Shown here: one piece after another, positions 52,964 to 60,899 of the stretch
Layout of the letters: every line of letters begins with the position of its first letter
Position numbering within the stretch: position 1 is the first letter of the stretch
NCBI GenBank assembly: GCA_015056815.1
Contig: SVFN01000026.1
Location: 1-64,000, forward strand
Direction of reading: 5' to 3'
From: Lachnospiraceae bacterium
Lineage (GTDB): Bacteria; Bacillota; Clostridia; Lachnospirales; Lachnospiraceae
DNA length: 64,000 nt
Notes under the pieces: model-generated
What the model was told of the DNA's origin: nothing
The model's input: the letters and a program-made list of their open reading frames with translations, nothing else
Database searches by the model: none
Position numbers and translations under genes: made by a program

Positions 52964-52980
52964 ATTTTCAGTCTGAAAAT
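52964..52980 (+). promoter_or_regulatory. perfect inverted repeat upstream of the VWA-like gene
   Basis: ATTTTCAG (52964-52971), one base, CTGAAAAT (52973-52980). It lies just after an extended -10-like TGATACAAT, a position suited to a repressor site. Confidence 0.5.
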
Positions 52981-53006
52981 CATGGTTACGATAAGGAGTC
53001 ACAGAT

Positions 53007-53543
53007 ATGTCGTTCACCCCTTTGCAAAATTTACAATTTCATCATCAGATTGACAGGGTTTTGAATGTTCCCGGCAATTACAGAGGTGGCATCCTTGAAA
53101 TGGCAATCGTTATTGATTGTTCATTTTCTTTGGATGCCATTCGTGCGTTATGCAGGGATATTTCCATTGCACTGAAAAAGCACAGTGAGGTCTTTCGGAA
53201 CGTGCGGCTGAATCTTGTATGCTTTAGTGAGAAGGGAATCCGGTCAGAGGTGATATCGCTGGCACTTTTGCAGACAGGCAGTTACTTTGATTCCTATGAA
53301 CAGGATACGAAAAGGCAGAAACGTCCGGAGGAACTGATGGATTATTTAAAGCGATTTCAGGCAAGAAGTAAACTGGTCTTATTCCTGACAGAGGACGAGC
53401 ACATATCTGAGACCGTTACAGACAGGGAAAAAATGATACAATTCATGAATCCGTTCTTAAAACAGAAATTAATCCTGATTTATCCGGAGAGAATGGAAAA
53501 CGGGAATGATTTTATCAGAAGGCTGATTTTACAAACAACGTAA
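53007..53543 (+). CDS. hypothetical protein, possibly VWA-like (178 aa)
   Basis: The sequence EMAIVIDCSFSLDAIRALCR contains a D-x-S-x-S pattern after a hydrophobic strand, the first element of a von Willebrand factor A metal site; VLFLTEDEHISETVTDREKM could supply a later acidic residue. No signal peptide or membrane helix. AAGGAGTC precedes the ATG. It is followed after 17 bases by the glycerol-3-phosphate dehydrogenase gene, so it may belong to that operon. The VWA assignment is tentative. Confidence 0.5.
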   Translation: MSFTPLQNLQFHHQIDRVLNVPGNYRGGILEMAIVIDCSFSLDAIRALCRDISIALKKHSEVFRNVRLNLVCFSEKGIRSEVISLALLQTGSYFDSYEQDTKRQKRPEELMDYLKRFQARSKLVLFLTEDEHISETVTDREKMIQFMNPFLKQKLILIYPERMENGNDFIRRLILQTT

Positions 53544-53560
53544 CAGGAGGAGAGTTAACT

Positions 53561-54991
53561 ATGTATGATGTTGTCGTGATAGGGGCAGGCGTTACGGGAT
53601 GCGCGGTGGCAAGAGAGCTGTCCCGCAAAAAGTACCGGATTGCTGTACTTGAGCGGGAGAGCGATGTCTGTGAGGGGACGAGTAAGGCAAACAGCGGTAT
53701 CGTGCACGCGGGGTATGATGCCAAGACAGGCTCCATGAAACAGAAAATGAACGTGAGAGGAAGCGAACTTATGGAGCCGCTCAGTAAAGAACTGGATTTT
53801 CCGTACAAACGTAACGGCTCCATGGTTCTTTTATTTGATGAAAACAAGCGCGGCGAGCTGGAAGCATTGCTTGAGAGAGGAAAAACCAACGGTGTTAAGG
53901 ATCTGCGGATCATTGAAAGAGAAGAATGCCTGAAGTTAGAACCCAACCTTTCCGATCAGGTGGTTGCGGCTCTTTATGTGCCTACCGGCGGGATCGTCTG
54001 TCCGTTCGGACTTACGATCGCATTGGCGGAGAATGCGGCGGTAAACGGCGTAGAGTTTCATTTAAATACAGAAGTGAAGACGATTGAAAAGACAGAGGGC
54101 GGATACCGGATCACGACAGGTAAAGAGACTTTTGAAGCGGCTGTTGTCATTAATGCTGCAGGCGTATATGCGGATCATTTCCATAATATGGTCAGTGAGG
54201 ATAAGTTAAAGATCACGGCCAGGAAAGGTGAATACTGTCTGATGGATAAAAATGTGGGGGATTATGTTTCCACGACACTTTTCCAGCTTCCGGGAGCCTA
54301 CGGAAAAGGCATTCTGGTAACGCCAACCGTTCACGGCAACCTTCTGGTGGGTCCCACGGCATATGACATTGAAGACAAGGAGGAGAACAATACGACACAG
54401 GATGGACTCGCGGAGGTTTTAAGTAAAGCGGGCAACAGTGTCAAAGTAGTTCCCACGCGTAAGATCATCACATCCTTTGCGGGGCTTCGTGCTCATGAGC
54501 AGGGCGGTGACTTTGTCATTAAAGAAGTGGAGGATGCCCCCGGATTTATCGATGTGGCGGGTATTGAATCCCCCGGCCTTTCTGCGGCACCTGCGATCGG
54601 AGAATATGTGGCAGGTCTTGTGGCAGAGATCTTGCCAAAGGAAGATAAGGAAGACTTTATTTCTACACGAAAGGGAATACCGAATATGGCGCTGGCAAGT
54701 GATGAGGAAAAACATGCGTTGATTCAGAAGAATCCTGCTTATGCAAACGTGATCTGCCGATGCGAAATGGTGACGGAAGGAGAGATCTTAGAGGCGATCC
54801 ACAGACCGCTTGGAGCAACGACCTTAGATGGTATCAAGCGCAGGACGAGAGCAGGAATGGGACGCTGTCAGTCAGGATTCTGCGCACCTAAGACGGTGGA
54901 GATTCTGGCAAGAGAGCTGCAGACAGACATGTCAGAGATCACAAAGAGGGGCAGTGGCAGCAGATTTCTGACGGGGATCAACAAAGAATAA
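53561..54991 (+). CDS. FAD-dependent glycerol-3-phosphate dehydrogenase-like, with [2Fe-2S] domain (476 aa)
   Basis: The N-terminal dinucleotide fold reads VVIGAGVTGCAVARELSRKK. The DAO-family fold continues to ~365. A BFD-like C-terminal domain (~390-455) has Cys in VICRCEMVTEGE and GMGRCQSGFCAPK, enough for a [2Fe-2S] cluster. This arrangement resembles anaerobic GlpA, which oxidises glycerol-3-phosphate. AACAGGAGGAG precedes the ATG. It is followed by a second FAD oxidoreductase, a DUF1667 protein and glpK, together forming a glycerol-use operon. Confidence 0.88.
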   Translation: MYDVVVIGAGVTGCAVARELSRKKYRIAVLERESDVCEGTSKANSGIVHAGYDAKTGSMKQKMNVRGSELMEPLSKELDFPYKRNGSMVLLFDENKRGELEALLERGKTNGVKDLRIIEREECLKLEPNLSDQVVAALYVPTGGIVCPFGLTIALAENAAVNGVEFHLNTEVKTIEKTEGGYRITTGKETFEAAVVINAAGVYADHFHNMVSEDKLKITARKGEYCLMDKNVGDYVSTTLFQLPGAYGKGILVTPTVHGNLLVGPTAYDIEDKEENNTTQDGLAEVLSKAGNSVKVVPTRKIITSFAGLRAHEQGGDFVIKEVEDAPGFIDVAGIESPGLSAAPAIGEYVAGLVAEILPKEDKEDFISTRKGIPNMALASDEEKHALIQKNPAYANVICRCEMVTEGEILEAIHRPLGATTLDGIKRRTRAGMGRCQSGFCAPKTVEILARELQTDMSEITKRGSGSRFLTGINKE

Positions 54992-55018
54992 ACGGTATGG
55001 AATATAGGAGGATTTTTC

Positions 55019-56287
55019 ATGAAAACTTCAATTATCATCATCGGGGGAGGTCCTGCCGGGCTTGCAGCCGCTATTGCCGCAAAAGAGGCAGGAGCAGATG
55101 ATCTTATTATACTGGAACGTGATAAAGAACTGGGTGGGATCCTGAATCAGTGCATCCACAATGGATTCGGGCTTCATACCTTCAAAGAGGAGCTGACGGG
55201 ACCCGAGTATGCGGCGCGCTATATTGAGAAGGCAAAAGAGCTTGAAATACCATACATGCTTAAGACAATGGTCGTGGATATTGCCTCAGAAAGCGGTGTG
55301 AAAAAGGTAACGGCCATGAACCGTGAGAAAGGACTGTTCGTGATCGAGGCAGACAGCGTTATCCTGGCGATGGGCTGCAGGGAGAGACCGCGTGGAGCGC
55401 TCAATATCCCCGGCTATCGTCCGGCCGGAATATATTCGGCAGGTACCGCTCAGTATTATGTCAATATTGAGGGAAAGATGCCGGGCAAAGAGGTTGTAAT
55501 CTTAGGCTCCGGAGATATCGGACTGATTATGGCGAGACGCATGACCTTAGAGGGAGCAAAGGTGAAGCTGGTAGCAGAGCTGATGCCGTATTCCGGGGGC
55601 CTGAAACGTAATATTGTACAATGCCTGGATGATTATGGTATTCCGTTAAAGCTCAGTCATACCGTAGTGGATATTGATGGCAGGGACAGAGTGAAGGGTG
55701 TGACCATAGCGAAGGTGGATGAAAAAGGAAAGCCGGTTGCAGGTACGGAAGAATATATTTCCTGCGATACATTACTGCTCTCCTGCGGACTGATCCCGGA
55801 GAATGAGCTTTCCGAGAAACTGGGGACGGGCATGAATCCCGTTACCAATGGACCGTTCGTAAATGAAAGTCTGGAAACAGACATCCCGGGTGTGTTTGCC
55901 TGCGGAAATGTGCTTCATGTACATGACCTTGTGGATTATGTTTCCATGGAGGCAGCTGTGGCGGGTGAAAATGCGGCGGCTTATGTTAAGGGGCTCTTAA
56001 AGGAAACCTGCAAAGAGATCCCGTTGAAGGCTGAGGGCGGCGTGCGTTATACCGTTCCGGCAAGGATCGACGTAAACCGCATGAAGGAGGAGCAGATTGT
56101 CCGTTTCCGCGTTGCCAATGTGTTTAAGGACAAGAAAATCTGTGTTTATGTGGGTGACAGCTGTATTCAGAGTCTGCGTAAAAAAGTACTGGCGCCCGGC
56201 GAGATGGAACAGGTTAAGCTGAAGAAAGTAAAACTTCTGGAAGCGGGTGATTTTGACAGTATCACGATCTGTCTGGAGGATGCTTAA
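55019..56287 (+). CDS. FAD/NAD(P)-binding oxidoreductase of the glycerol operon (422 aa)
   Basis: Two Rossmann motifs are present: IIIGGGPAGLAAAIAAKEAG at the N-terminus and EVVILGSGDIGLIMARRMTL (~160). GVFACGNVLHVHDLVDYVS (~292) binds FAD. A Cys-containing segment GGILNQCIHNGFGLHTF (~43) is typical of the pyridine-nucleotide oxidoreductases that accompany GlpA-like proteins and DUF1667. It may pass electrons from the dehydrogenase to NAD(P) or another carrier. TAGGAGGA precedes the ATG, 27 bases after the preceding gene. Confidence 0.85.
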   Translation: MKTSIIIIGGGPAGLAAAIAAKEAGADDLIILERDKELGGILNQCIHNGFGLHTFKEELTGPEYAARYIEKAKELEIPYMLKTMVVDIASESGVKKVTAMNREKGLFVIEADSVILAMGCRERPRGALNIPGYRPAGIYSAGTAQYYVNIEGKMPGKEVVILGSGDIGLIMARRMTLEGAKVKLVAELMPYSGGLKRNIVQCLDDYGIPLKLSHTVVDIDGRDRVKGVTIAKVDEKGKPVAGTEEYISCDTLLLSCGLIPENELSEKLGTGMNPVTNGPFVNESLETDIPGVFACGNVLHVHDLVDYVSMEAAVAGENAAAYVKGLLKETCKEIPLKAEGGVRYTVPARIDVNRMKEEQIVRFRVANVFKDKKICVYVGDSCIQSLRKKVLAPGEMEQVKLKKVKLLEAGDFDSITICLEDA

Positions 56288-56371
56288 GAAGGGAAGCGGC
56301 ACTGTTTTATACGGATGATGGCAGTTTATGCAGATGGATAAGTCATGGTTTATGACAGAATGGAGATTTGT

Positions 56372-56728
56372 ATGGAAACAAGAGAATTGATATGTATCGG
56401 CTGTCCGATGGGCTGTAATCTGACAGTGACGATCAAGGATGATAATGAAATGGAAATAACGGGCAACACCTGTAATCGCGGTGCGGACTATGCCAGAAAG
56501 GAGCTGACGGATCCCCGCAGGATCGTGACCTCTACTGTGCGAGTCAGAGGCGGGAAGTATCCGGTGACTTCCGTAAAGACCGCTTCCGATATCCCGAAAG
56601 GAAAGATCAAAGAGTGCGTGAAAGCTCTTTCAAAGATCGAGATGGAAGCACCGGTCAGGATCGGGGATGTGGTACTGCAAAATGTGGCGGATACGGGTGT
56701 GGATATCGTAGCGACCAAAAACGTCTAG
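56372..56728 (+). CDS. DUF1667 small Cys-rich protein (118 aa)
   Basis: The N-terminal CIGCPMGC together with GNTCNRG gives four cysteines able to bind an Fe-S cluster or metal. The C-terminal part (TVRVRGGKYPVTSVKTASDI) matches my memory of DUF1667, always found beside GlpA-like oxidoreductases. It is probably an electron-transfer partner. The ATG at 56372 has TGGAG 8 bases upstream; the frame is open to 56345. Confidence 0.85.
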   Translation: METRELICIGCPMGCNLTVTIKDDNEMEITGNTCNRGADYARKELTDPRRIVTSTVRVRGGKYPVTSVKTASDIPKGKIKECVKALSKIEMEAPVRIGDVVLQNVADTGVDIVATKNV

Positions 56729-56800
56729 CAGGGTCAAAAGCATGGTCAGCATAGCTGACGGGTGAGGGATTTCAATAAAGGAATAAAGGGGTAATAGAAT

Positions 56801-58303
56801 ATGAATAAATATGTAATGGCATTGGATCAGGGGACGACCAGCTCCCGCTGTATTATTTTCGACAAGACAGGCAAGATCTGCAGTATGGCGCAAAAGGAGT
56901 TTTCACAGATCTATCCGCAGCCCGGATGGGTCGAACACAATCCGATGGAGATCTGGTCTTCCCAGCTTTCCGTGGCAACGGAGGCAATGGCGGCCATCGG
57001 CGCAGATTCGGAAGCGATCAGCGGAATCGGCATTACGAATCAGCGCGAGACAACGATCCTTTGGGATAAAAAGACGGGAGAACCGATCTATAATGCGATC
57101 GTCTGGCAATGCAGACGGACTGCAGACATGATCGATGATCTGAAAGCAGATGGATTTGACGAAGTGATCCGCAAAAAAACGGGACTGGTTCCCGATGCAT
57201 ATTTTTCTGCCTCCAAGATCGCGTGGATCCTGGATCATGTGGAAGGAGCGAGAGAACGCGCGAAAAAGGGAGAAATCCTTTTTGGAACGGTAGATACCTG
57301 GCTGATCTGGAATCTGACAAAGGGAGCGGTCCATGTGACAGATTATACCAATGCTTCCCGCACGATGTTGTTTGATATCCACAAATTGTGTTGGGATCAG
57401 GATATTATGGAACGTTTTGATATACCAAAGCAGATTCTTCCTAAGGTAAAACCTTCCAGTTGTATCTATGGATATACGGATGACAGTGTCCTTGGAGGGC
57501 GGATCGCTATTGCCGGTGCGGCCGGAGACCAGCAGGCAGCGCTGTTTGGACAGTGTTGTTTCGAAAAGGGTGAAGTCAAAAATACATATGGAACAGGCTG
57601 TTTCCTGCTAATGAACACAGGAAAAGAAGCGATCACTTCCAAAAACGGATTGCTGACCACCATAGCGGCGGGATGTGACGATAATGTGGAATATGCGCTT
57701 GAGGGCAGTGTATTTGTGGCGGGTGCCAGTATTCAGTGGCTCAGAGACGGAATGCGTATGATCAAAGATGCCAGACAGTCTGAGGAGTATGCCGATGAAG
57801 TGTTTGATACCAACGGGGTTTACATTGTTCCGGCATTTGCAGGAATGGGAGCACCTTACTGGGATCCTTATGCGAGGGGAACAGTGGTCGGGATTACCAG
57901 AGGCTGTAAGAAAGAACATTTTATCCGTGCAACGTTGGAATCTATTGCTTATCAGGCGTACGAGGTGATCAAGGCGATGGAAGAAGACGCCGGAGTATCG
58001 TTAAAGGAATTGAAAGTAGATGGCGGTGCCAGTGCCAACAATTTCCTTATGAAATTTCAGGCGGATCTCGTAAATGGAATCGTGCGCAGACCGAAATGTA
58101 TCGAGACCACAGCGCTGGGAGCGGCTTATCTGGCCGGACTTGCGACCGGTTACTTTAAAGATAAGGAAGAGATCAAAGAGAACTGGCAGCTTGGCAGGAC
58201 GTTCTCACCTACGATGGAGGAAGAAGTACGTGCGAAGCTGATCAGGGGATGGAAGCGGGCTGTCCGCTGTGCACTTTCCTGGGCGCAGGATGAGGAAGCG
58301 TGA
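56801..58303 (+). CDS. glpK: glycerol kinase (500 aa)
   Basis: FGGY-kinase hallmarks are present: [20 protein letters not shown] at the N-terminus, [43 protein letters not shown], and [16 protein letters not shown] for ATP binding. It phosphorylates glycerol to glycerol-3-phosphate, the substrate of the dehydrogenase encoded upstream. AAAGGGG precedes the ATG. No terminator is obvious in the ~295 bases downstream, which hold no other gene I can support. There is no phosphotransferase or facilitator gene in the cluster. Confidence 0.96.
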   Translation: MNKYVMALDQGTTSSRCIIFDKTGKICSMAQKEFSQIYPQPGWVEHNPMEIWSSQLSVATEAMAAIGADSEAISGIGITNQRETTILWDKKTGEPIYNAIVWQCRRTADMIDDLKADGFDEVIRKKTGLVPDAYFSASKIAWILDHVEGARERAKKGEILFGTVDTWLIWNLTKGAVHVTDYTNASRTMLFDIHKLCWDQDIMERFDIPKQILPKVKPSSCIYGYTDDSVLGGRIAIAGAAGDQQAALFGQCCFEKGEVKNTYGTGCFLLMNTGKEAITSKNGLLTTIAAGCDDNVEYALEGSVFVAGASIQWLRDGMRMIKDARQSEEYADEVFDTNGVYIVPAFAGMGAPYWDPYARGTVVGITRGCKKEHFIRATLESIAYQAYEVIKAMEEDAGVSLKELKVDGGASANNFLMKFQADLVNGIVRRPKCIETTALGAAYLAGLATGYFKDKEEIKENWQLGRTFSPTMEEEVRAKLIRGWKRAVRCALSWAQDEEA

Positions 58304-58598
58304 TTACTGGTAGCAAGGATGAAAGCATTTTCTGCGAAGAAATCAGTATTGTTTTAAAATGAACAAAGTTATTTTGACGGAGAAGTATTCTGAAAACCGG
58401 TAAATTTTCGGAGGTTATGAAAAGCTACAAGGGAATTGGAATTGGTTTTGTGGATGGGGATATAGAGATCTTATATAGAAAATAGCATCAAATTCGAACA
58501 AATTTTCTAAAAAGAGACATAAACGGGACAAACCTTCTGCCATAATCATAGTATCGCAGGCAGCGGTGCGGAAGATGATGAGACAGGAGGTTTTTATT

Positions 58599-58697
58599 AT
58601 GAAAGGATATTTTGTGACAGCAGGTTATATGGGATATGTTGCCGGAGAGTACAGATTATTTGCAAGCGAGGAGGATTACATCGAATATATGATGTAA
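58599..58697 (+). CDS. 32-aa peptide ORF upstream of speD
   Basis: MKGYFVTAGYMGYVAGEYRL plus FASEEDYIEYMM is encoded after a perfect AGGAGG 8 bases upstream. The peptide is rich in Tyr, Gly and acidic residues, with seven aromatics in 32 residues, and has no membrane helix. It stops 93 bases before the speD promoter region. A strong ribosome site and clean start and stop argue for translation. I have an impression of similar peptides in related genomes but cannot verify it. Confidence 0.6.
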   Translation: MKGYFVTAGYMGYVAGEYRLFASEEDYIEYMM

Positions 58698-58777
58698 CAA
58701 AAAAGCAGCACTGCTGCAGAAAACGATACTTTTTTCCCAATAATAGTCATTAAAGTAAAGCTTTTATTCCGGATCTA

Positions 58778-58889
58778 TGATATAATGAGCGTTAGCGAGC
58801 GGGAACAGCGAAGCTGCTCATCGCGAGCGGCGAATGGTGATCATGAACGCCGGCAAACAAAACCAACAAATAGTATGCAGGGGAAAAGA
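58778..58889 (+). promoter_or_regulatory. extended -10 promoter and GC-rich leader of the speD operon
   Basis: TGATATAAT (58778-58786) is an extended -10 element. The leader that follows contains short palindromes, CAGC-GAA-GCTG and GCTC-ATCGC-GAGC (58806-58826), embedded in GCGAGCGG repeats. Because the ATG at 58785 lies inside the -10 box, it cannot be the start of speD made from this promoter. Confidence 0.55.
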
Positions 58890-59288
58890 ATGGCAAGTCA
58901 ATTATTTGCAGATCTGTATGGCTGTGATGAAAAGATGCTTAATAGTGAAGAGAAGATATGCACTGTGGCAAGGCTGGCAGTATCAGAGATAGGAGCCGAG
59001 ATTGTGGAGGAATGTATTCATACCTTTGAGCCCATCGGTATCACCTATTTTGCTGTAATTACCACTTCACACTTTTCAATACATACCTGGCCGGAATATG
59101 GATATGCTGCCGTTGATGTTTTCTCCTGTGGTGAAGCAGTTACCGACCGGATAACCGGACTGCTGCAGGAGGCCTTCGGTGCGACGGACATCCGGGTTCG
59201 AAGGTGTGAGAGGTTTATCGGCAGAAGACCGAAGACTGATCAGGATATAAAAGAATCGATGCATAATGTGAGCATTCAGAAAGGTTGA
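58890..59288 (+). CDS. speD: S-adenosylmethionine decarboxylase proenzyme (132 aa)
   Basis: The self-cleavage and substrate motif is SHFSIHTWPEYGYAAVDVFS (~61-80), where the first Ser becomes the pyruvoyl group; Cys in FSCGEA is the proton donor. Length and sequence fit class 1 bacterial SpeD. It makes decarboxylated SAM, the aminopropyl donor for polyamines. The residue before the processing Ser is Thr (TTSHFS), where I would expect Glu in many homologues. The ATG at 58890 follows AGGGGAAAAG. It leads the cluster with DUF4178, DUF350 and a membrane spermidine synthase. Confidence 0.92.
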   Translation: MASQLFADLYGCDEKMLNSEEKICTVARLAVSEIGAEIVEECIHTFEPIGITYFAVITTSHFSIHTWPEYGYAAVDVFSCGEAVTDRITGLLQEAFGATDIRVRRCERFIGRRPKTDQDIKESMHNVSIQKG

Positions 59289-59295
59289 ATGTTGT

Positions 59296-60417
59296 ATGGG
59301 AAACAGGGAATATTACGTCGGCGAGACGATCAAGGCAGATGGGGATCTGTACCGGATAACGGGTAAGATCATTTATCGCAATCCCGCGGACGGTAAGACA
59401 TGGGAAGAATATAGGCTGATCGCAGTCAATTTCAATCAAGAGGAAAGATGGCTGTCCGTTGATAATTCCTACAAGGAATATTCACTTTCAAAGGTCAACC
59501 CGTTAGCAGATACCATGGGTTATCATCAGGTAGATGCCGGGATGCAGGAAGTGGTTTCCGCCGAGGGAGATGTGGATGTTGAGAAGGGCGATACGGCCCG
59601 CTTTGTGGAATACGAGGACAGTACCGAGGAGAAGATTGTTTCAATGGAAACCTGGGAGGACGGAGTCGAATATTCCTCCGGCTATTATCTGGATCCGTGG
59701 GAATTCGGGCGGGAAGGAGAGAATGTCAGCCGGTCCGGATCAGGCTCGGGATCGAAAGGAAAAGGCTTTCCTCTGGTGGTGATCTGCTTTTTGGTAATCT
59801 GGTTTATGGGATTTGGAGGTTCCTTTGTATCAGGGCTTTCCTCAAATCAGAAATCCATAGGACGTTATCTGAAAAAATCAAATTTATTCCAGTACGCCAC
59901 TTCTATTACCGGAGAGGATAAGCAGAAGGCAGATGTCTATGAATACCAGAGTGATCCTTCCTTTGACGGATTTACGCAGGAGGCTCTTTTGATGATGGTT
60001 GCCTATAACATTATCGACGGGATAGACGGTAAATCGGAGTCTATTCAACAGAATAACGAAACGGATGATCATACGGTTGCGATCCTGACGCAAAAGGAAT
60101 ATTGTATCATATACCAGGGAGATGATGATAAGGTTTATGTTCAGGTGTCGTCCAGAAAGTATGCTTATACGACGGATAAAGAGCCGTATCATGGGAGAAG
60201 AAGGACACACAGCTATTTTAGAAGATTTTATTATTCGACGGGCTACATTGCCGATTCATCAACCTATTCCCGTTCTCCTTCGTCATATACCGGATATTCC
60301 GATGGAGGGATATCTTATGATTCCGGGAATGAACTGAATTCATATTCTAACAGTGTAAGGCAGAGCAGCGCGGCGACAAGAAGCTCTGACGGCGGTGGAT
60401 TAAGCAGTGGTAAATAA
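59296..60417 (+). CDS. DUF4178-type protein with membrane helix and Ser/Tyr-rich tail (373 aa)
   Basis: The N-terminal ~120 residues look like a DUF4178 domain (DGDLYRITGKIIYRNPADGK TWEEYRL, beta-rich). A Gly/Ser linker, a membrane helix (FPLVVICFLVIWFMGFGGSF, ~155-175), a second soluble part with YEYQSDPSFDGFTQEALL, and a Ser/Tyr/Arg-rich disordered tail follow. DUF4178, DUF350 and SpeE-like genes recur together in bacterial envelope-stress and polyamine clusters, consistent with its neighbours here. It follows speD by 7 bases. Confidence 0.78.
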   Translation: MGNREYYVGETIKADGDLYRITGKIIYRNPADGKTWEEYRLIAVNFNQEERWLSVDNSYKEYSLSKVNPLADTMGYHQVDAGMQEVVSAEGDVDVEKGDTARFVEYEDSTEEKIVSMETWEDGVEYSSGYYLDPWEFGREGENVSRSGSGSGSKGKGFPLVVICFLVIWFMGFGGSFVSGLSSNQKSIGRYLKKSNLFQYATSITGEDKQKADVYEYQSDPSFDGFTQEALLMMVAYNIIDGIDGKSESIQQNNETDDHTVAILTQKEYCIIYQGDDDKVYVQVSSRKYAYTTDKEPYHGRRRTHSYFRRFYYSTGYIADSSTYSRSPSSYTGYSDGGISYDSGNELNSYSNSVRQSSAATRSSDGGGLSSGK

Positions 60418-60460
60418 GGAATCTTATAGATTATAGTAAAAGAAATGGAGGAATCGTTTT

Positions 60461-60886
60461 ATGCTTCAGGAATTAGTGAGTGTAGTTGTATATTCGGTAT
60501 TGGGGATTTTCCTTATGCTTTTGGGAAGTTTTATTGTGGACCTTGTGATTCCTTGTTCGTTTCCGGAGGAGATCAAAAAGGGGAATACGGCGATCGGCTG
60601 GATTTCAGCAGGGGCCTATGCGTCGATCGGCCTTATCATCAGAGCAGCGATCGCATCACCGGCAGATATTGTGGCGGAAAGTGGTCTGACAGATGGTATT
60701 TTTAACACACTGTTCTATTATGCTACAGGAGTGATCTTCCTTGTGATCGGCTATTTGTTACTCAAAGTGATAAACAGGAAGTATGATCTGAACGCTGAGG
60801 TCGGAAACGGAAATACTGCGGCAGGGATCATGGTTTTTGGTATGTTTGTCGGACTCGGACTGGTGATCAGCGGCGTGATCGCCTGA
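60461..60886 (+). CDS. DUF350 membrane protein (141 aa)
   Basis: Four membrane helices: SVVVYSVLGIFLMLLGSFIV, AIGWISAGAYASIGLIIRAA, LFYYATGVIFLVIGYLLLKV, GIMVFGMFVGLGLVISGVIA. Two Asn-Thr-Ala repeats (KKGNTAIG and GNGNTAAG) show the internal duplication typical of DUF350/YjfL proteins. Role unknown; in other bacteria these accompany DUF4178 and spermidine-synthase-like proteins. ATGGAGGAA lies 8 bases before the ATG. Fourteen bases separate it from the next gene. Confidence 0.85.
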   Translation: MLQELVSVVVYSVLGIFLMLLGSFIVDLVIPCSFPEEIKKGNTAIGWISAGAYASIGLIIRAAIASPADIVAESGLTDGIFNTLFYYATGVIFLVIGYLLLKVINRKYDLNAEVGNGNTAAGIMVFGMFVGLGLVISGVIA

Positions 60887-60899
60887 CAGGGAGTGCGAA

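Noticed and set aside
58785-58889. N-terminal extension of SpeD from the ATG at 58785
   Set aside because: That ATG lies within a TATAAT box and lacks a ribosome site, and SpeD homology begins at 58890.
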